From Arcticibacter pallidicorallinus (GTDB lineage Bacteria > Bacteroidota > Bacteroidia > Sphingobacteriales > Sphingobacteriaceae): 64,000 bases of DNA. The DNA lies in NCBI RefSeq assembly GCF_003002875.1, contig NZ_PVTH01000006.1, positions 124,001-188,000 of the forward strand, in the 5' to 3' direction. This document shows, piece by piece, positions 33,996-43,305 of this stretch. The number at the start of each line of letters is the position of its first letter. Positions within the stretch are counted from its first letter, which is position 1. The notes beneath the pieces are model-generated. The model worked only from the letters and a program-made list of their open reading frames with translations. It searched no databases and was not told the DNA's origin. A program made the position numbers and the translations under genes.

Positions 33996-34682
33996 CTAAA
34001 TATCAAATTTGTATCCGACACCTTTAACAGTAGATATATAATTGTCACCTAGCTTCTCACGCACCTTTCGGATATGAACATCTATTGTGCGATTCGTCAC
34101 CACCACAGAGTCTTCCCATATATTTTTCAGGATCACCTCTCTGGTGTAGACTTTTCCTGGCTTTGAAGCTAGTAGATAAAGCAACTCAAACTCCTTTTTG
34201 GCGAGAGATATCCGTTCTCCGCGCTGATAAACGAGGTATGTTTCCCGGTCTATAACAAGATCACCTATTTCAATCTTGTTTTCTACAACATCTTCTGTTT
34301 GGTTGTTCCTTCTCAGGATTGCGTTAATGCGACTAACCAGCGCACGTGATTTAATCGGCTTGGCGATGTAATCGTCTGCACCTACATTAAACCCTGCTAT
34401 TTCCGAATACTCCTCGCTGCGGGCGGTAAGAAAGACCATGAACGTAGATTTAAAGTCGTTCATCGACCGCATAATCCGGCAAGCTTCGATACCATCCATC
34501 TTGGGCATCATCACGTCGAGAATGATGAGATCCGGATGAACCCGCTTTGCCTCGTTTATACCCTCCTGACCGTTACTGGCTGTATAAACCAGATAACCTT
34601 CCTTTTTGAGATTGTATTCAATTAGCTCCCGGATGTCTGGTTCGTCATCAACGATTAGAATTTTTTGTTTTGCTGAACTCAT
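33996..34682 (-). CDS. OmpR/PhoB-family response regulator
   Basis: A 228-residue two-component response regulator. The receiver domain (about 1-122) has the acidic pair in VDDEPD, phosphoacceptor Asp 56 in LIILDVMMP, a Thr in FLTARS and Lys in IAKPI. The C-terminal winged helix (about 135-228) has the transcription loop and the late TVKGVGYKFDI signature. No histidine kinase gene is adjacent, so its partner is elsewhere. A TAACTTTG -7 box with an upstream TTG precedes it. It is followed by the CWC protein gene. Confidence 0.9.
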   Translation of the reverse strand: MSSAKQKILIVDDEPDIRELIEYNLKKEGYLVYTASNGQEGINEAKRVHPDLIILDVMMPKMDGIEACRIMRSMNDFKSTFMVFLTARSEEYSEIAGFNVGADDYIAKPIKSRALVSRINAILRRNNQTEDVVENKIEIGDLVIDRETYLVYQRGERISLAKKEFELLYLLASKPGKVYTREVILKNIWEDSVVVTNRTIDVHIRKVREKLGDNYISTVKGVGYKFDI

Positions 34683-34724
34683 GATTTTCGATTACAGTGC
34701 TAATGTAGCAGGAATAGGATACCT

Positions 34725-34758
34725 CAAAGTTACTACAATATTAAGTTATTGTTAACAA
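34725..34758 (-). promoter_or_regulatory. Bacteroidota promoter for the response regulator (TTG-N23-TAACTTTG)
   Basis: On the minus strand TTG (34758-34756) and TAACTTTG (34732-34725) are spaced by 23 bases, slightly long for the -33/-7 pair. Transcription would start near 34721, about 40 bases before the ATG at 34682. Confidence 0.5.
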
Positions 34759-34785
34759 GGTGGATATCTTAACAAGTTCTTGAGA

Positions 34786-35883
34786 TCAATTTAATGTCTT
34801 CTTGAGGAATTCTTCAAGTGCCTCTCCGCGCAGGTTTTTAGCAATGATTTTGCCTGTAGGATCGATCAGAAACGAGGCAGGTATTGCTGATACCTGATAT
34901 TGTCTGGCCGCCTCGCTGTTCCACTGGTTAAGCTCAGAAACATGAGGCCAGTCGAGTTTATCATCTTTAATAGCTTTTATCCAATCTTCCCTGTCACCAT
35001 CCAGCGAAACGCCCAACACTGCGAAATTTTTGTCTTTGAAGGCATGGTACTGCTTAACGATATTTGGATTCTCTTGTCTGCATGGTCCGCACCATGACGC
35101 CCAGAAGTCAAGCAGAACATATTTTCCCCTGAAGTCAGACAGTTTCACAATATGGCCATTAGGTGCTGTACCCTGGAAGTCGATCGCCTGTTGACCTTTC
35201 GCAATTGGTTTGACCTTATTCATCTTGGCGATGAAGTCCTGTACCGGCTTGTTTGTTGGAAACTTACCTTTCAAAGTTTCTGCGTATGATAGCAGAGGTT
35301 CTTCGTATTCTATCGGATCGAGCATGCTCATAGCATAGAAACCTGCAAGATTATCTTTATTCCCCTCGGCGAAGGACAGAACCTCGATCCCGAAGGCTTT
35401 CATATTCTCATCAAATTTTGGGCTGAGTTCCTGCATAATCGCGTCGCGAGCGGCGGGATTAGCCGATGAGCGCCGGTCCAACTCCGTCTTCAGATCAATG
35501 AATACCTTCCCGTATTTTCCGTTGATCTTGTTAAGTTCTTTAAGCTTTTCCGCATCCGCAGAGCCCTCGACTTCGTAATCGCCAACCGAACTAGCATAAT
35601 CGGCACTAAACTTAAGCTTGTCGCCGTTCTGCGCCAACAACAGATAATTCTTCGCATCAGCAACGATATAGAAGAAATCAGGTTCGGGAGAAGGAATCCT
35701 GAACCGAAACTCCCCCTTTTCATTTACAACGGCTGAGTCAACCAAATCATTTCCCTTGTAAATACGCACCTTGTTCAGATTTCCGGCATTCTTCAGGGTG
35801 CCATCAATTGTAAAGGAAGTTGTGTTCTGGCATCCCGACAGAGCTATCGTCAAGGCAATAAGGAGTACTATTATTCTATTCAC
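34786..35883 (-). CDS. TlpA/thioredoxin-like lipoprotein with DUF4369 domain
   Basis: A 365-residue exported lipoprotein: signal ending in LSGC (Cys about 18), an N-terminal DUF4369-type beta domain (about 25-120), a helical middle, and a C-terminal thioredoxin-fold domain whose active site is DFWASWCGPCRQ (C-x-x-C, about 255-266), with a cis-proline loop in SAIPASFLIDP. It probably reduces or isomerises disulphides in the periplasm. The start is GTG at 35881-35883, overlapping the gatB stop as GTGA; that overlap supports coupled translation with gatB. Confidence 0.84.
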   Translation of the reverse strand: MNRIIVLLIALTIALSGCQNTTSFTIDGTLKNAGNLNKVRIYKGNDLVDSAVVNEKGEFRFRIPSPEPDFFYIVADAKNYLLLAQNGDKLKFSADYASSVGDYEVEGSADAEKLKELNKINGKYGKVFIDLKTELDRRSSANPAARDAIMQELSPKFDENMKAFGIEVLSFAEGNKDNLAGFYAMSMLDPIEYEEPLLSYAETLKGKFPTNKPVQDFIAKMNKVKPIAKGQQAIDFQGTAPNGHIVKLSDFRGKYVLLDFWASWCGPCRQENPNIVKQYHAFKDKNFAVLGVSLDGDREDWIKAIKDDKLDWPHVSELNQWNSEAARQYQVSAIPASFLIDPTGKIIAKNLRGEALEEFLKKTLN

Positions 35884-37343
35884 TTTAAAGATTCTAATTT
35901 TTCTACAAGAAGTTTATTGGCGGTTTTAGGATCTATTTTCCCCTTGGAGATCTTCATAACCTCACCCATAAATAATCCTAAAACGCCTTTTTTACCTTTA
36001 TGGTATTCAGACACCTTAGCGGGATACTTCTCAACTGCCTCTCCAATGAAGCCCAGGAGTTCGCTGTCGTCCGTGTCGATAATCAGATTAAGCTCCTGAA
36101 CGAGTTGGTCTACCGACTTACCATCTCCTGAAACAAGCGCCGGGAACAATTGCTGGACGGCGGCAGTATTATTAATTTTTGACGACTCTACAAGCGCTAT
36201 TATTTCCGCGATTTGTGCTGCATACGCGTCCAGCACAGAAAAGCCCTTACCTGTCTCATTAACATACGACTGCAGAGGCCCATTCACCCAGTTGGCTGCC
36301 GCTTTATAGTGAGGTGTATGCGTCACAAGTTGCTCGAAAAAGTCGGCTATCGCCTTATCTGATGTGAGCAACGACGCATCGTAACGCGATAATGAAAACT
36401 CTTCTGAATATCTTTTTATCCTTTGCTCGGGTAGCTCTGGAAGTTCGCTTTTAAGCTGCTGGATCCAGTCCTCAGATAACTCAAGAGGTGGAAGGTCTGG
36501 CTCAGGGAAATACCGGTAGTCGTTTGCCATTTCCTTGGAACGTAAAACGGACGTAATTCCCGTTGCTGCATCGAAATTCAGCGTATTCTGATCAATATGC
36601 TCTCCTTGTTCAACCAGCTTAACCTGCCTTTTAAACTCGTAATTAATGGCTCTTTGCAGATTACGAATGGAATTAAGGTTTTTTACCTCGCATCGTGCTC
36701 CGTACTCTTCGGTACCTTTGAGCCGTACGGATATATTGGCGTCGCAACGTAAGCTACCTTCTTCCATATTACCATCGCACACGCCCAGGTATCTGACGAT
36801 CTTGCGGATTTCAGACATATAGGCCGCTGCTTCTTCTGCAGAACGCAAGTCGGGTTCTGAAACAATTTCTATCAGAGGGACGCCAGCTCTGTTCAAATCG
36901 ATAAGCGAATAGCTACTGTCTTTGTCGTGCATGCTCTTACCGGCGTCCTCTTCCATATGAATTCGGTTGATCCTGATATCTTTTTCCGCACCATCCTTTA
37001 AACGGATGGTTATGTATCCTCGCTGACAGATGGGGATCTCGTCCTGTGTAATCTGATATCCCTTTGGAAGATCTGCATAGAAATAGTTTTTGCGGTCAAA
37101 ACGATTGTATTTATTGATGGTGCAGTTGGTTGCCCATCCCATTTTTACCGCATACGCCACCACCTTCTCGTTGATCTTTGGCAATGTTCCGGGTAAGCCA
37201 ACCGAAATGATGCTAGTATGCTCATTCGGTCCGGCGCCAAAAGACGCAGGGTCCGATGAAAATATCTTGCTGTTCGTTAAGAGCTGCGCATGGATTTCAA
37301 GTCCGATAACCAGATCATATTTTGCCAGAATTTCCTCTGTCAT
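35880..37343 (-). CDS. gatB: Asp-tRNA(Asn)/Glu-tRNA(Gln) amidotransferase subunit B
   Basis: A 487-residue GatB, the subunit that phosphorylates and amidates mischarged Glu-tRNA(Gln) or Asp-tRNA(Asn) with ammonia from GatA. Visible marks: GLEIHAQL (about 14), LPGTLPKIN, FDRKNYFYADLPKGYQITQ (seen in parts, about 80-98), RIHMEEDAGK (about 130), DLNRAGVPLIEIVSEPD and RYFPEPDLPPL (about 285). The C-terminal tail domain ends near GKIDPKTANKLL. GatA and GatC are not in the window. It is followed directly by the thioredoxin gene with a 4-base overlap. Confidence 0.96.
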   Translation of the reverse strand: MTEEILAKYDLVIGLEIHAQLLTNSKIFSSDPASFGAGPNEHTSIISVGLPGTLPKINEKVVAYAVKMGWATNCTINKYNRFDRKNYFYADLPKGYQITQDEIPICQRGYITIRLKDGAEKDIRINRIHMEEDAGKSMHDKDSSYSLIDLNRAGVPLIEIVSEPDLRSAEEAAAYMSEIRKIVRYLGVCDGNMEEGSLRCDANISVRLKGTEEYGARCEVKNLNSIRNLQRAINYEFKRQVKLVEQGEHIDQNTLNFDAATGITSVLRSKEMANDYRYFPEPDLPPLELSEDWIQQLKSELPELPEQRIKRYSEEFSLSRYDASLLTSDKAIADFFEQLVTHTPHYKAAANWVNGPLQSYVNETGKGFSVLDAYAAQIAEIIALVESSKINNTAAVQQLFPALVSGDGKSVDQLVQELNLIIDTDDSELLGFIGEAVEKYPAKVSEYHKGKKGVLGLFMGEVMKISKGKIDPKTANKLLVEKLESLK

Positions 37344-37409
37344 ATGTAAATGTACTTTATTAAGGTTAAAGCTGATGTCGAATATTATATCATTTGCGGG
37401 ATGAGTGGC

Positions 37410-38219
37410 TTACAGCGCCTGCCTGATCCGTACAAGTTTCTCAAGGAGTTGTTCCAAAGATTCCAGATGGAGCATATTGGCACCATCTGACTTTGCATGC
37501 AAAGGGTCAGGGTGAGTTTCTATAAACAGCCCGTCTGCGCCAACTGCAATAGCTGCCTTAGCGATGGTTTCGATCAGTCCCGGCTTACCCCCAGTAACCC
37601 CGTTGGGCTGGTTGGGTTGCTGGAGGGAATGTGTACAATCCATCACCACAGGCACGCCAAACGAGCGCATTTCAGGAATTCCCCTAAAATCAACGATAAG
37701 ATCCTGATACCCGAATGTATTACCTCTGTCTGTAAGAATCACTTGCGAATTTCCCGAATCCCTCACTTTGTCTACTGCAAAAGACATCGAACCCGCGGAA
37801 AGAAACTGCCCTTTTTTGATATTGATAAACTTCCCTGTTTTCGCAGCAGCGACGAGCAGATCGGTCTGCCGACATAAAAATGCCGGGATCTGTAAAACAT
37901 CTACATAGCAGGCGGCCATTGCTGCCTCATTGCTTTCGTGAATGTCTGTAACGGTTGGAATACCGAACTCATGGCCTACCTTTGCCAGTATCTTAAGAGC
38001 TTTCTCATCACCTATTCCGGTGAAGGAATCAACCCTTGACCGGTTTGCTTTCCGGTATGAGCCTTTGAAAATAAAGGGGATGCCCAACCTGTCGGTTATA
38101 TTAATTATCCGCTCAGCTATCTTCAGCGCCATGTCCTCCCCTTCAATAGCGCAGGGGCCAGCCATCAGGAAGAAGTTATTGGTATCGGTATGTTTAATAC
38201 CTGGAATTTGATTGATCAT
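37410..38219 (-). CDS. kdsA: 3-deoxy-8-phosphooctulonate synthase (KDO8P synthase)
   Basis: A 269-residue enzyme that condenses arabinose-5-phosphate with phosphoenolpyruvate to form Kdo-8-phosphate, the first committed step to the Kdo sugar of lipid A-core. Family marks are AGPCAIEGED, FKGSYRKANRS (about 55), GIPTVTDIHES, LQIPAFLCRQTDL, KKGQFLSAGSM and VMDCTHSLQQP, ending with GLFIETHPDP. Its start shares a base with the recQ stop (TAATG), and the other Kdo gene kdsD begins 2.3 kb away on the opposite strand. Confidence 0.96.
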   Translation of the reverse strand: MINQIPGIKHTDTNNFFLMAGPCAIEGEDMALKIAERIINITDRLGIPFIFKGSYRKANRSRVDSFTGIGDEKALKILAKVGHEFGIPTVTDIHESNEAAMAACYVDVLQIPAFLCRQTDLLVAAAKTGKFINIKKGQFLSAGSMSFAVDKVRDSGNSQVILTDRGNTFGYQDLIVDFRGIPEMRSFGVPVVMDCTHSLQQPNQPNGVTGGKPGLIETIAKAAIAVGADGLFIETHPDPLHAKSDGANMLHLESLEQLLEKLVRIRQAL

Positions 38220-40408
38220 TAGTTTCCTAATTCTGATAAAAATTTAATTCGCATGAGCTGCAGCTCCTCACGAGTGTAGTCGTCGGATCCAAGTTCTTTC
38301 AAAGCGATATCTATAGAATCAACTTCAGACGACCTGAAATAATCGAAAGCCTCATCTTGTCTGTCTTCATCTATCATCTCATCGATGTAGTAGTTCAGAT
38401 TGAGCTTAGTGCCTGAATTGACGATTGACTCAACCTCCCGTAAGATATCTTCGTAGGATATCCCTTTTGAGGAAGCGATATCCTCAAGTGCGATATGACG
38501 ATCTATATTCTGGATAATTGAAACCTTTAATGCCGACTTATTTGCAGCACTTTTTATGATCAGGTCGAGTGGTCTGTCAATTTCTTTCTCTTCTACATAT
38601 TTGCTGATCAGTTTCACGAATGGTGCGCCAAACTTAAGCGCCTTTCCAGCACCCACACCTTGAATCTGCTTCAATTCCTCAATGGAAATCGGGTAATGTA
38701 TACACATTTCCTCCAAAGAAGGATCTGAAAATATGACATACGCCGGCAGGTTCTTTTCAACGCCCATTCGTTTACAAAGATCCTTAAGCATCTTGAAAAG
38801 TTCGGTGTCCAGTGCTCCGGCGGGTTGCTGATCAGGGTCATCAAAGTCGTCATCCATCGATCCCAATTCGCGGTTCATGACGAACTTCAGAAAATGAGGA
38901 TTATCGATAAAACCGCTGCCTGACTTCGTTAAGCGCAGCAAGCCATAATTGTCTATATCCTTTGATAAATAATTATTCAGGAGAGCCTGGCGTAATAACG
39001 ATTTCCAGAAAAGTAAGCCATCGGCCTTACCGCTCCCAAAATAAGGCAACTTGTTATGCTGATAAGCGCTGACCTGGGAAGTATCGACCCCCATAAGGAT
39101 GTTCAGGAGATGAAGATCATCGAATTTCTCTCCCAGTTCGCGTATCATGATGAGTGTCGTCTTGAGTTTCTCTGCTGCATCAAAGTGACTGCGCTCTGCT
39201 CTGCAGTTGTCGCACATTGACCCACAACCAGCCTCGTCAAAGTTTTCCCCGAAATAGTGCAGAATTTGCTTTCTTCGGCAGACAGCCGACTCCGCGTAAT
39301 CTATCACCTCTTTCAATATCTGCGTCCCAATTTCCCGTTCAGAGACAGGTTTGTCTTTCATGAACTTAGCCAGCTTATCGATGTCTTTTTCCGAATAGAA
39401 CGCAACACAGACACCTTCTCCACCATCTCTACCGGCCCTGCCAGTCTCCTGATAGTAACCCTCCATGCTTTTGGGTATGTCGTGATGGATAACGTAACGA
39501 ACGTCCGGCTTATCTATGCCCATTCCAAATGCGATAGTAGCGACGATCACATCGACATCTTCCATCAGGAATTTGTCCTGCGTATCCGCCCTTGTTTTCG
39601 GATCCAGTCCGGCGTGATATGGAAGTGCCTTAATACCGTTAAGTTTTAAGGCTTCCGAGATCTCTTCAACCTTCTTACGGCTAAGACAGTACACGATACC
39701 CGATTTCCCGGAATGCGATTTTATGAACCTGATGATTTCTTTAACGACGTTTCGCTTCGGCCTCACCTCATAATAAAGATTATGGCGATTAAAGGATGAC
39801 TTAAACAACGTCGAGTCAGTCATCTGAAGGTTCTTGATGATATCCTGCTGTACTTTCGGAGTAGCAGTCGCTGTTAGCGCAATAATGGGAATCTGGTCAC
39901 CAATATTACTGATAACTTGTCTTATTTTCCGGTACTCGGGCCTGAAATCATGCCCCCATTCAGAAATACAATGGGCTTCGTCAACAGCCACAAAAGATAT
40001 GGTGATTAGCCGGAGAAAATCAATATTCTCCTGTTTCGACAACGACTCGGGTGCAACGTAAAGTAGCTTCGTTTCCCCGCTAAGAACATCGTGTTTAACT
40101 TTTGCTATCTCAGATTTATTTAATGAAGAGTTTAAGAAGTGTGCGATACTTTCCGTCCCCCCAAACCCTCTCAACTGGTCTACCTGATTCTTCATCAGGG
40201 CGATAAGCGGCGATATAACTATAGCCGTTCCCTCACTCATCAACGCGGGCAATTGGTAACATATCGATTTACCGCCCCCCGTAGGCATTATTACAAATGT
40301 GTCTTTTTTCTGTATTATGTTGGTGATTATCGCTTCTTGCTCGCCCTTGAAATTATCAAAGCCGAAAAAATTCTGTAAATTATCAAATAATGATTTCTTG
40401 ATCTCCAT
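38219..40408 (-). CDS. recQ: ATP-dependent DNA helicase RecQ
   Basis: A 729-residue RecQ helicase used in recombination and replication repair. Motifs in order: FGFDNFKGEQEAII (motif 0), MPTGGGKSICYQLPAL (Walker A), VDEAHCISEWGHDFRPEY (DEAH and aromatic-rich loop), ALTATATP (motif III) and GRAGRDG (motif VI, about 325). A zinc-binding cluster (C-x-x-x-x near CGSMCDNC, about 380), an RQC winged helix and an HRDC domain (about 540-610) follow. The C-terminus extends about 100 residues beyond HRDC. Its stop overlaps the start of kdsA by one base. Confidence 0.95.
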   Translation of the reverse strand: MEIKKSLFDNLQNFFGFDNFKGEQEAIITNIIQKKDTFVIMPTGGGKSICYQLPALMSEGTAIVISPLIALMKNQVDQLRGFGGTESIAHFLNSSLNKSEIAKVKHDVLSGETKLLYVAPESLSKQENIDFLRLITISFVAVDEAHCISEWGHDFRPEYRKIRQVISNIGDQIPIIALTATATPKVQQDIIKNLQMTDSTLFKSSFNRHNLYYEVRPKRNVVKEIIRFIKSHSGKSGIVYCLSRKKVEEISEALKLNGIKALPYHAGLDPKTRADTQDKFLMEDVDVIVATIAFGMGIDKPDVRYVIHHDIPKSMEGYYQETGRAGRDGGEGVCVAFYSEKDIDKLAKFMKDKPVSEREIGTQILKEVIDYAESAVCRRKQILHYFGENFDEAGCGSMCDNCRAERSHFDAAEKLKTTLIMIRELGEKFDDLHLLNILMGVDTSQVSAYQHNKLPYFGSGKADGLLFWKSLLRQALLNNYLSKDIDNYGLLRLTKSGSGFIDNPHFLKFVMNRELGSMDDDFDDPDQQPAGALDTELFKMLKDLCKRMGVEKNLPAYVIFSDPSLEEMCIHYPISIEELKQIQGVGAGKALKFGAPFVKLISKYVEEKEIDRPLDLIIKSAANKSALKVSIIQNIDRHIALEDIASSKGISYEDILREVESIVNSGTKLNLNYYIDEMIDEDRQDEAFDYFRSSEVDSIDIALKELGSDDYTREELQLMRIKFLSELGN

Positions 40409-40458
40409 CGTCCACTTCGGAAAAATTTAGAAAACCTAAACTTAACCCCAAAATAACA

Positions 40459-40466
40459 TATTTTTG
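40459..40466 (+). promoter_or_regulatory. Bacteroidota -7 box (TATTTTTG) for kdsD
   Basis: TATTTTTG lies 35 bases before the TTG start of kdsD in the divergent recQ-kdsD gap. No clear -33 TTG. The mRNA would start near 40471. Confidence 0.5.
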
Positions 40467-40501
40467 CGGTTAAAATGTATCTATTTCTAAAATAAATCTC
40501 C

Positions 40502-41467
40502 TTGGAAGCCCCACTAAACGTGCTTGAGACAGCAAAAAAAACATTACAGATTGAGCTTGACGGAGTTTCCGGATTGCTCTCCAAACTGAATAATGACTTT
40601 GTGGTGATAATTGAAACCATACTTCAATTGAGAGGTCGTGTTATTGTTACGGGAGTTGGAAAAAGTGCTATTATCGCACAAAAAATCGTCGCTACTTTCA
40701 ACTCTACCGGAACTCCTTCGGTATTCATGCATGCAGCCGATGCGATTCATGGGGATCTTGGGATCATTCAGGATGAGGATCTTGTAATCTGCATCTCCAA
40801 AAGCGGTAACACCCCGGAGATCAAGGTTCTCGTTCCGCTTTTAAGACTTGCCGGAAGCAAACTCATCGGCATGGTTGGCGACGTTGATTCTTACCTGGCA
40901 CGCAACGCTGACCTCGTTCTCGACACTACAGTCGAAAGGGAAGCCTGTCCGCTAAACCTCGCTCCCACATCGAGCACAACTGCACAGGTAGTAATGGGCG
41001 ACATTATGGCTGTATGCCTTCTCGAATCCAGAGGGTTCAGCAGTTCAGATTTTGCCCGCTATCATCCTGGAGGTACCCTGGGAAAACGACTCTACCTTAA
41101 GGTGAGTGATCTTTATATCAACAACGAAAAACCGAAGGTGCGCCCCGACGCTTCCATTAGAGAAGTCATAATAGAAATCACTAAAAACCGTTTAGGTGCT
41201 GTAACGGTCTTGCTTGAAGATCAAATATGCGGCATAATTACGGATGGTGATATTCGCAGAATGATGGAAAAGTATGAAACGACGGCTCGCTTGCAGGCAA
41301 AAGATATTATGTATAATGCGCCGCGAACAATTGAAAGCGACGAACTGGCAGTGAATGCCCTTGCTATGATGCGGGCAAATAATATTACACAATTAATCGT
41401 TTTAGAAGCTGGAATATACAAAGGTATTATACATTTGCACGATTTATTAAGAGAAGGAATTATTTAA
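40502..41467 (+). CDS. kdsD: Arabinose-5-phosphate isomerase (KdsD/KpsF type)
   Basis: A 321-residue enzyme that converts ribulose-5-phosphate to arabinose-5-phosphate, the KdsA substrate. The SIS domain (about 30-180) has VTGVGKSAIIAQK, the sugar-binding CISKSGNTPE and LAPTSSTTAQ; two CBS domains (about 200-320) form the regulatory tail. It begins with TTG at 40502: an in-frame TAA lies three codons upstream, and there is no ATG at the N-terminus. A TATTTTTG -7 box upstream fits this start. The mannose-1-phosphate guanylyltransferase gene follows after 14 bases. Confidence 0.93.
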   Translation: MEAPLNVLETAKKTLQIELDGVSGLLSKLNNDFVVIIETILQLRGRVIVTGVGKSAIIAQKIVATFNSTGTPSVFMHAADAIHGDLGIIQDEDLVICISKSGNTPEIKVLVPLLRLAGSKLIGMVGDVDSYLARNADLVLDTTVEREACPLNLAPTSSTTAQVVMGDIMAVCLLESRGFSSSDFARYHPGGTLGKRLYLKVSDLYINNEKPKVRPDASIREVIIEITKNRLGAVTVLLEDQICGIITDGDIRRMMEKYETTARLQAKDIMYNAPRTIESDELAVNALAMMRANNITQLIVLEAGIYKGIIHLHDLLREGII

Positions 41468-41481
41468 CCAATTGAGCTAAA

Positions 41482-42564
41482 ATGAAGAACTTTTATGCCA
41501 TTATAATGGCAGGAGGTATCGGCAGCAGGTTCTGGCCCATAAGCCGGTCTGCCCATCCTAAACAATTTCTGGATATCCTTGGTACCGGAAAGACACTTAT
41601 TCAACAGACGTACGAACGCTTTTTAAAAATAATTCCGGCTGAAAACATTTACATAGCCACAAACGAAAGTTACATTCCCCTTGTCAAAGAACAGTTGTCC
41701 GGTATTTCAGAGGAGCAGATCCTTGGCGAGCCCATCATGAAAAACACGGCCCCCTGCATCGCTTATGCAAGCCACAAGATCAGCTTGCTGAACCCTGACG
41801 CAGCAATAGTGGTTTCGCCATCCGACCATTTGATCCTGGATCAGGAAGCTTTTCGCAAGGACATCCTTTTATCACTTGAAGCGGCTTCAGGAAACAATTG
41901 CCTGATCACTCTCGGTATCAAGCCTTCACGGCCCGACACCGGTTACGGCTACATCCAGTACACCACTCAAACGATAGAAAACTCCTTCCATAAGGTTAAA
42001 ACCTTTACCGAAAAGCCGAACTATGAACTAGCGCAGACGTTTATTCAAAGCGGCGATTTCCTTTGGAACGCAGGTATCTTTGTATGGTCGGCCAAATCAA
42101 TTCTGAGCGCACTACACGAGCATTTGCCCGATATGAATGACATCTTCAGGGAAGGCGCCAGTAAACTCAACACAGAGGCGGAAAGTGGCTTTATTCACCA
42201 TGCTTACTTTCAATGCACCAATATCTCCATTGATTACGGAATCATGGAGAAAGCGTCGAATGTTTATGTGCTGCCAACTGACTTCGGATGGTCTGACCTG
42301 GGAACCTGGTCATCGGTCTATGAACTGGCGCAAAAAGACTATCTCGGAAATGCGGTTATTCCTTCTGAGAATGTCATGATGTATGATTCATCAAACTGTA
42401 TGGTGAAGGTTCCGAAAGACAAGCTGGTAATCATGCAGGGTCTGGATGACTATATTGTGGTAGAATCGAACAATACTCTTATGATATGTCAGAAATCCCA
42501 TGAGCAACAGGTGAAGCAGATCGTAGCGGATGTAAAGTCGAAATTCGGGACTTTATATAATTAA
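41482..42564 (+). CDS. manC: Mannose-1-phosphate guanylyltransferase
   Basis: A 360-residue nucleotidyltransferase that makes GDP-mannose from GTP and mannose-1-phosphate. The GTP-binding loop MAGGIGSRFWPISR (about 10-23) with the following HPKQFL (about 28-33), then VSPSDHLI (about 113), TFTEKP, NAGIFVWSA and VLPTDFGWSDLGTW, are diagnostic. It lacks the C-terminal phosphomannose isomerase domain of bifunctional enzymes, ending at about residue 360. GDP-mannose feeds surface polysaccharide or, through GDP-fucose, glycoprotein synthesis. It is 14 bases after kdsD. Confidence 0.92.
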   Translation: MKNFYAIIMAGGIGSRFWPISRSAHPKQFLDILGTGKTLIQQTYERFLKIIPAENIYIATNESYIPLVKEQLSGISEEQILGEPIMKNTAPCIAYASHKISLLNPDAAIVVSPSDHLILDQEAFRKDILLSLEAASGNNCLITLGIKPSRPDTGYGYIQYTTQTIENSFHKVKTFTEKPNYELAQTFIQSGDFLWNAGIFVWSAKSILSALHEHLPDMNDIFREGASKLNTEAESGFIHHAYFQCTNISIDYGIMEKASNVYVLPTDFGWSDLGTWSSVYELAQKDYLGNAVIPSENVMMYDSSNCMVKVPKDKLVIMQGLDDYIVVESNNTLMICQKSHEQQVKQIVADVKSKFGTLYN

Positions 42565-42594
42565 AAAACTTTTGGTGTTTCAGATATCAACCAG

Positions 42595-42626
42595 GCATGC
42601 GGTTCAGTAGTATTTTAACCGCATGC
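42595..42626 (+). terminator. Intrinsic terminator after manC
   Basis: GCATGCGGTT (42595-42604) pairs with AACCGCATGC (42617-42626) around a 12-base loop, followed by TCTGTTTA. It lies 30 bases past the manC stop and just before the end of the convergent gene. Confidence 0.68.
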
Positions 42627-42649
42627 TCTGTTTAGCCCAGCTACCAAAA

Positions 42650-43249
42650 TTAGCCTTTGTGCTTATGATGGCGACCGCCAATGAATTTACTTATGCCAAA
42701 TCCCAGTACCCAAGTGTCATAAGACTTCCACTTAACGTCATAGGTAAGCTCACCGACGACTTCCCAGCCCCCATGGATATGAACGCCATAGTCCACTCCT
42801 ACTGTAGATAAAAACAGGTTTTCCTCCTTCGTAATTTCATCACCTACCCCCAACATCAGACCCAGATGGGATCCCGGCTTGTAAGTTCCCACAACTTTCG
42901 TGGCGAAAGGTCTTGAGCGTTCCAGAACGGTATGTCTTTCATTATTGAGATGCTCCTCCACTGTAAAGTTTTCCAGGATTAAGTCATTGTGTAAACCGAA
43001 TGCCCAGTGCTTATTGATTACATAGTCGGCATTGAAAGCCCATGACGGCATCATTAACCACTTTTCGTTACCATCCTCAATCCCTTCGTGGATGTGCGCA
43101 TGCCCCAGGGCAAGCGTAATTTTGTAACCCTTTTCTTCGGCCTCCACTGCCCTGTGGACCTGAGATTGTGCAAGCGATGGATTGCTTAAAGACAGAAATG
43201 AAACGCAGCCGACGACGAATGCGGCTGCCTTAGAATAATAAACTCTCAT
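42650..43249 (-). CDS. Exported His-rich beta-barrel-like protein
   Basis: A 199-residue protein with a signal peptide (about 1-28, cleaved near SLAQ-SQ) and alternating beta-strand patterns (WAFNADYVINKHWAFGLHND, seen in parts; LGLMLGVGDEI; GWEVVGELTYDV; WVLGFGISKFIG), so probably a small outer membrane barrel. It has several histidine clusters: GHAHIHEG (about 49-56), GVHIHGG (about 158) and a GGRHHKHKG C-terminus. These could bind metal ions, which is inference. Family not identified. It stands alone. Confidence 0.65.
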   Translation of the reverse strand: MRVYYSKAAAFVVGCVSFLSLSNPSLAQSQVHRAVEAEEKGYKITLALGHAHIHEGIEDGNEKWLMMPSWAFNADYVINKHWAFGLHNDLILENFTVEEHLNNERHTVLERSRPFATKVVGTYKPGSHLGLMLGVGDEITKEENLFLSTVGVDYGVHIHGGWEVVGELTYDVKWKSYDTWVLGFGISKFIGGRHHKHKG

Positions 43250-43305
43250 TGTATTGAATTTTTTACAAAAAGAGCAATTTTATGGGGGAATAAAAGTGAT
43301 GAGAA

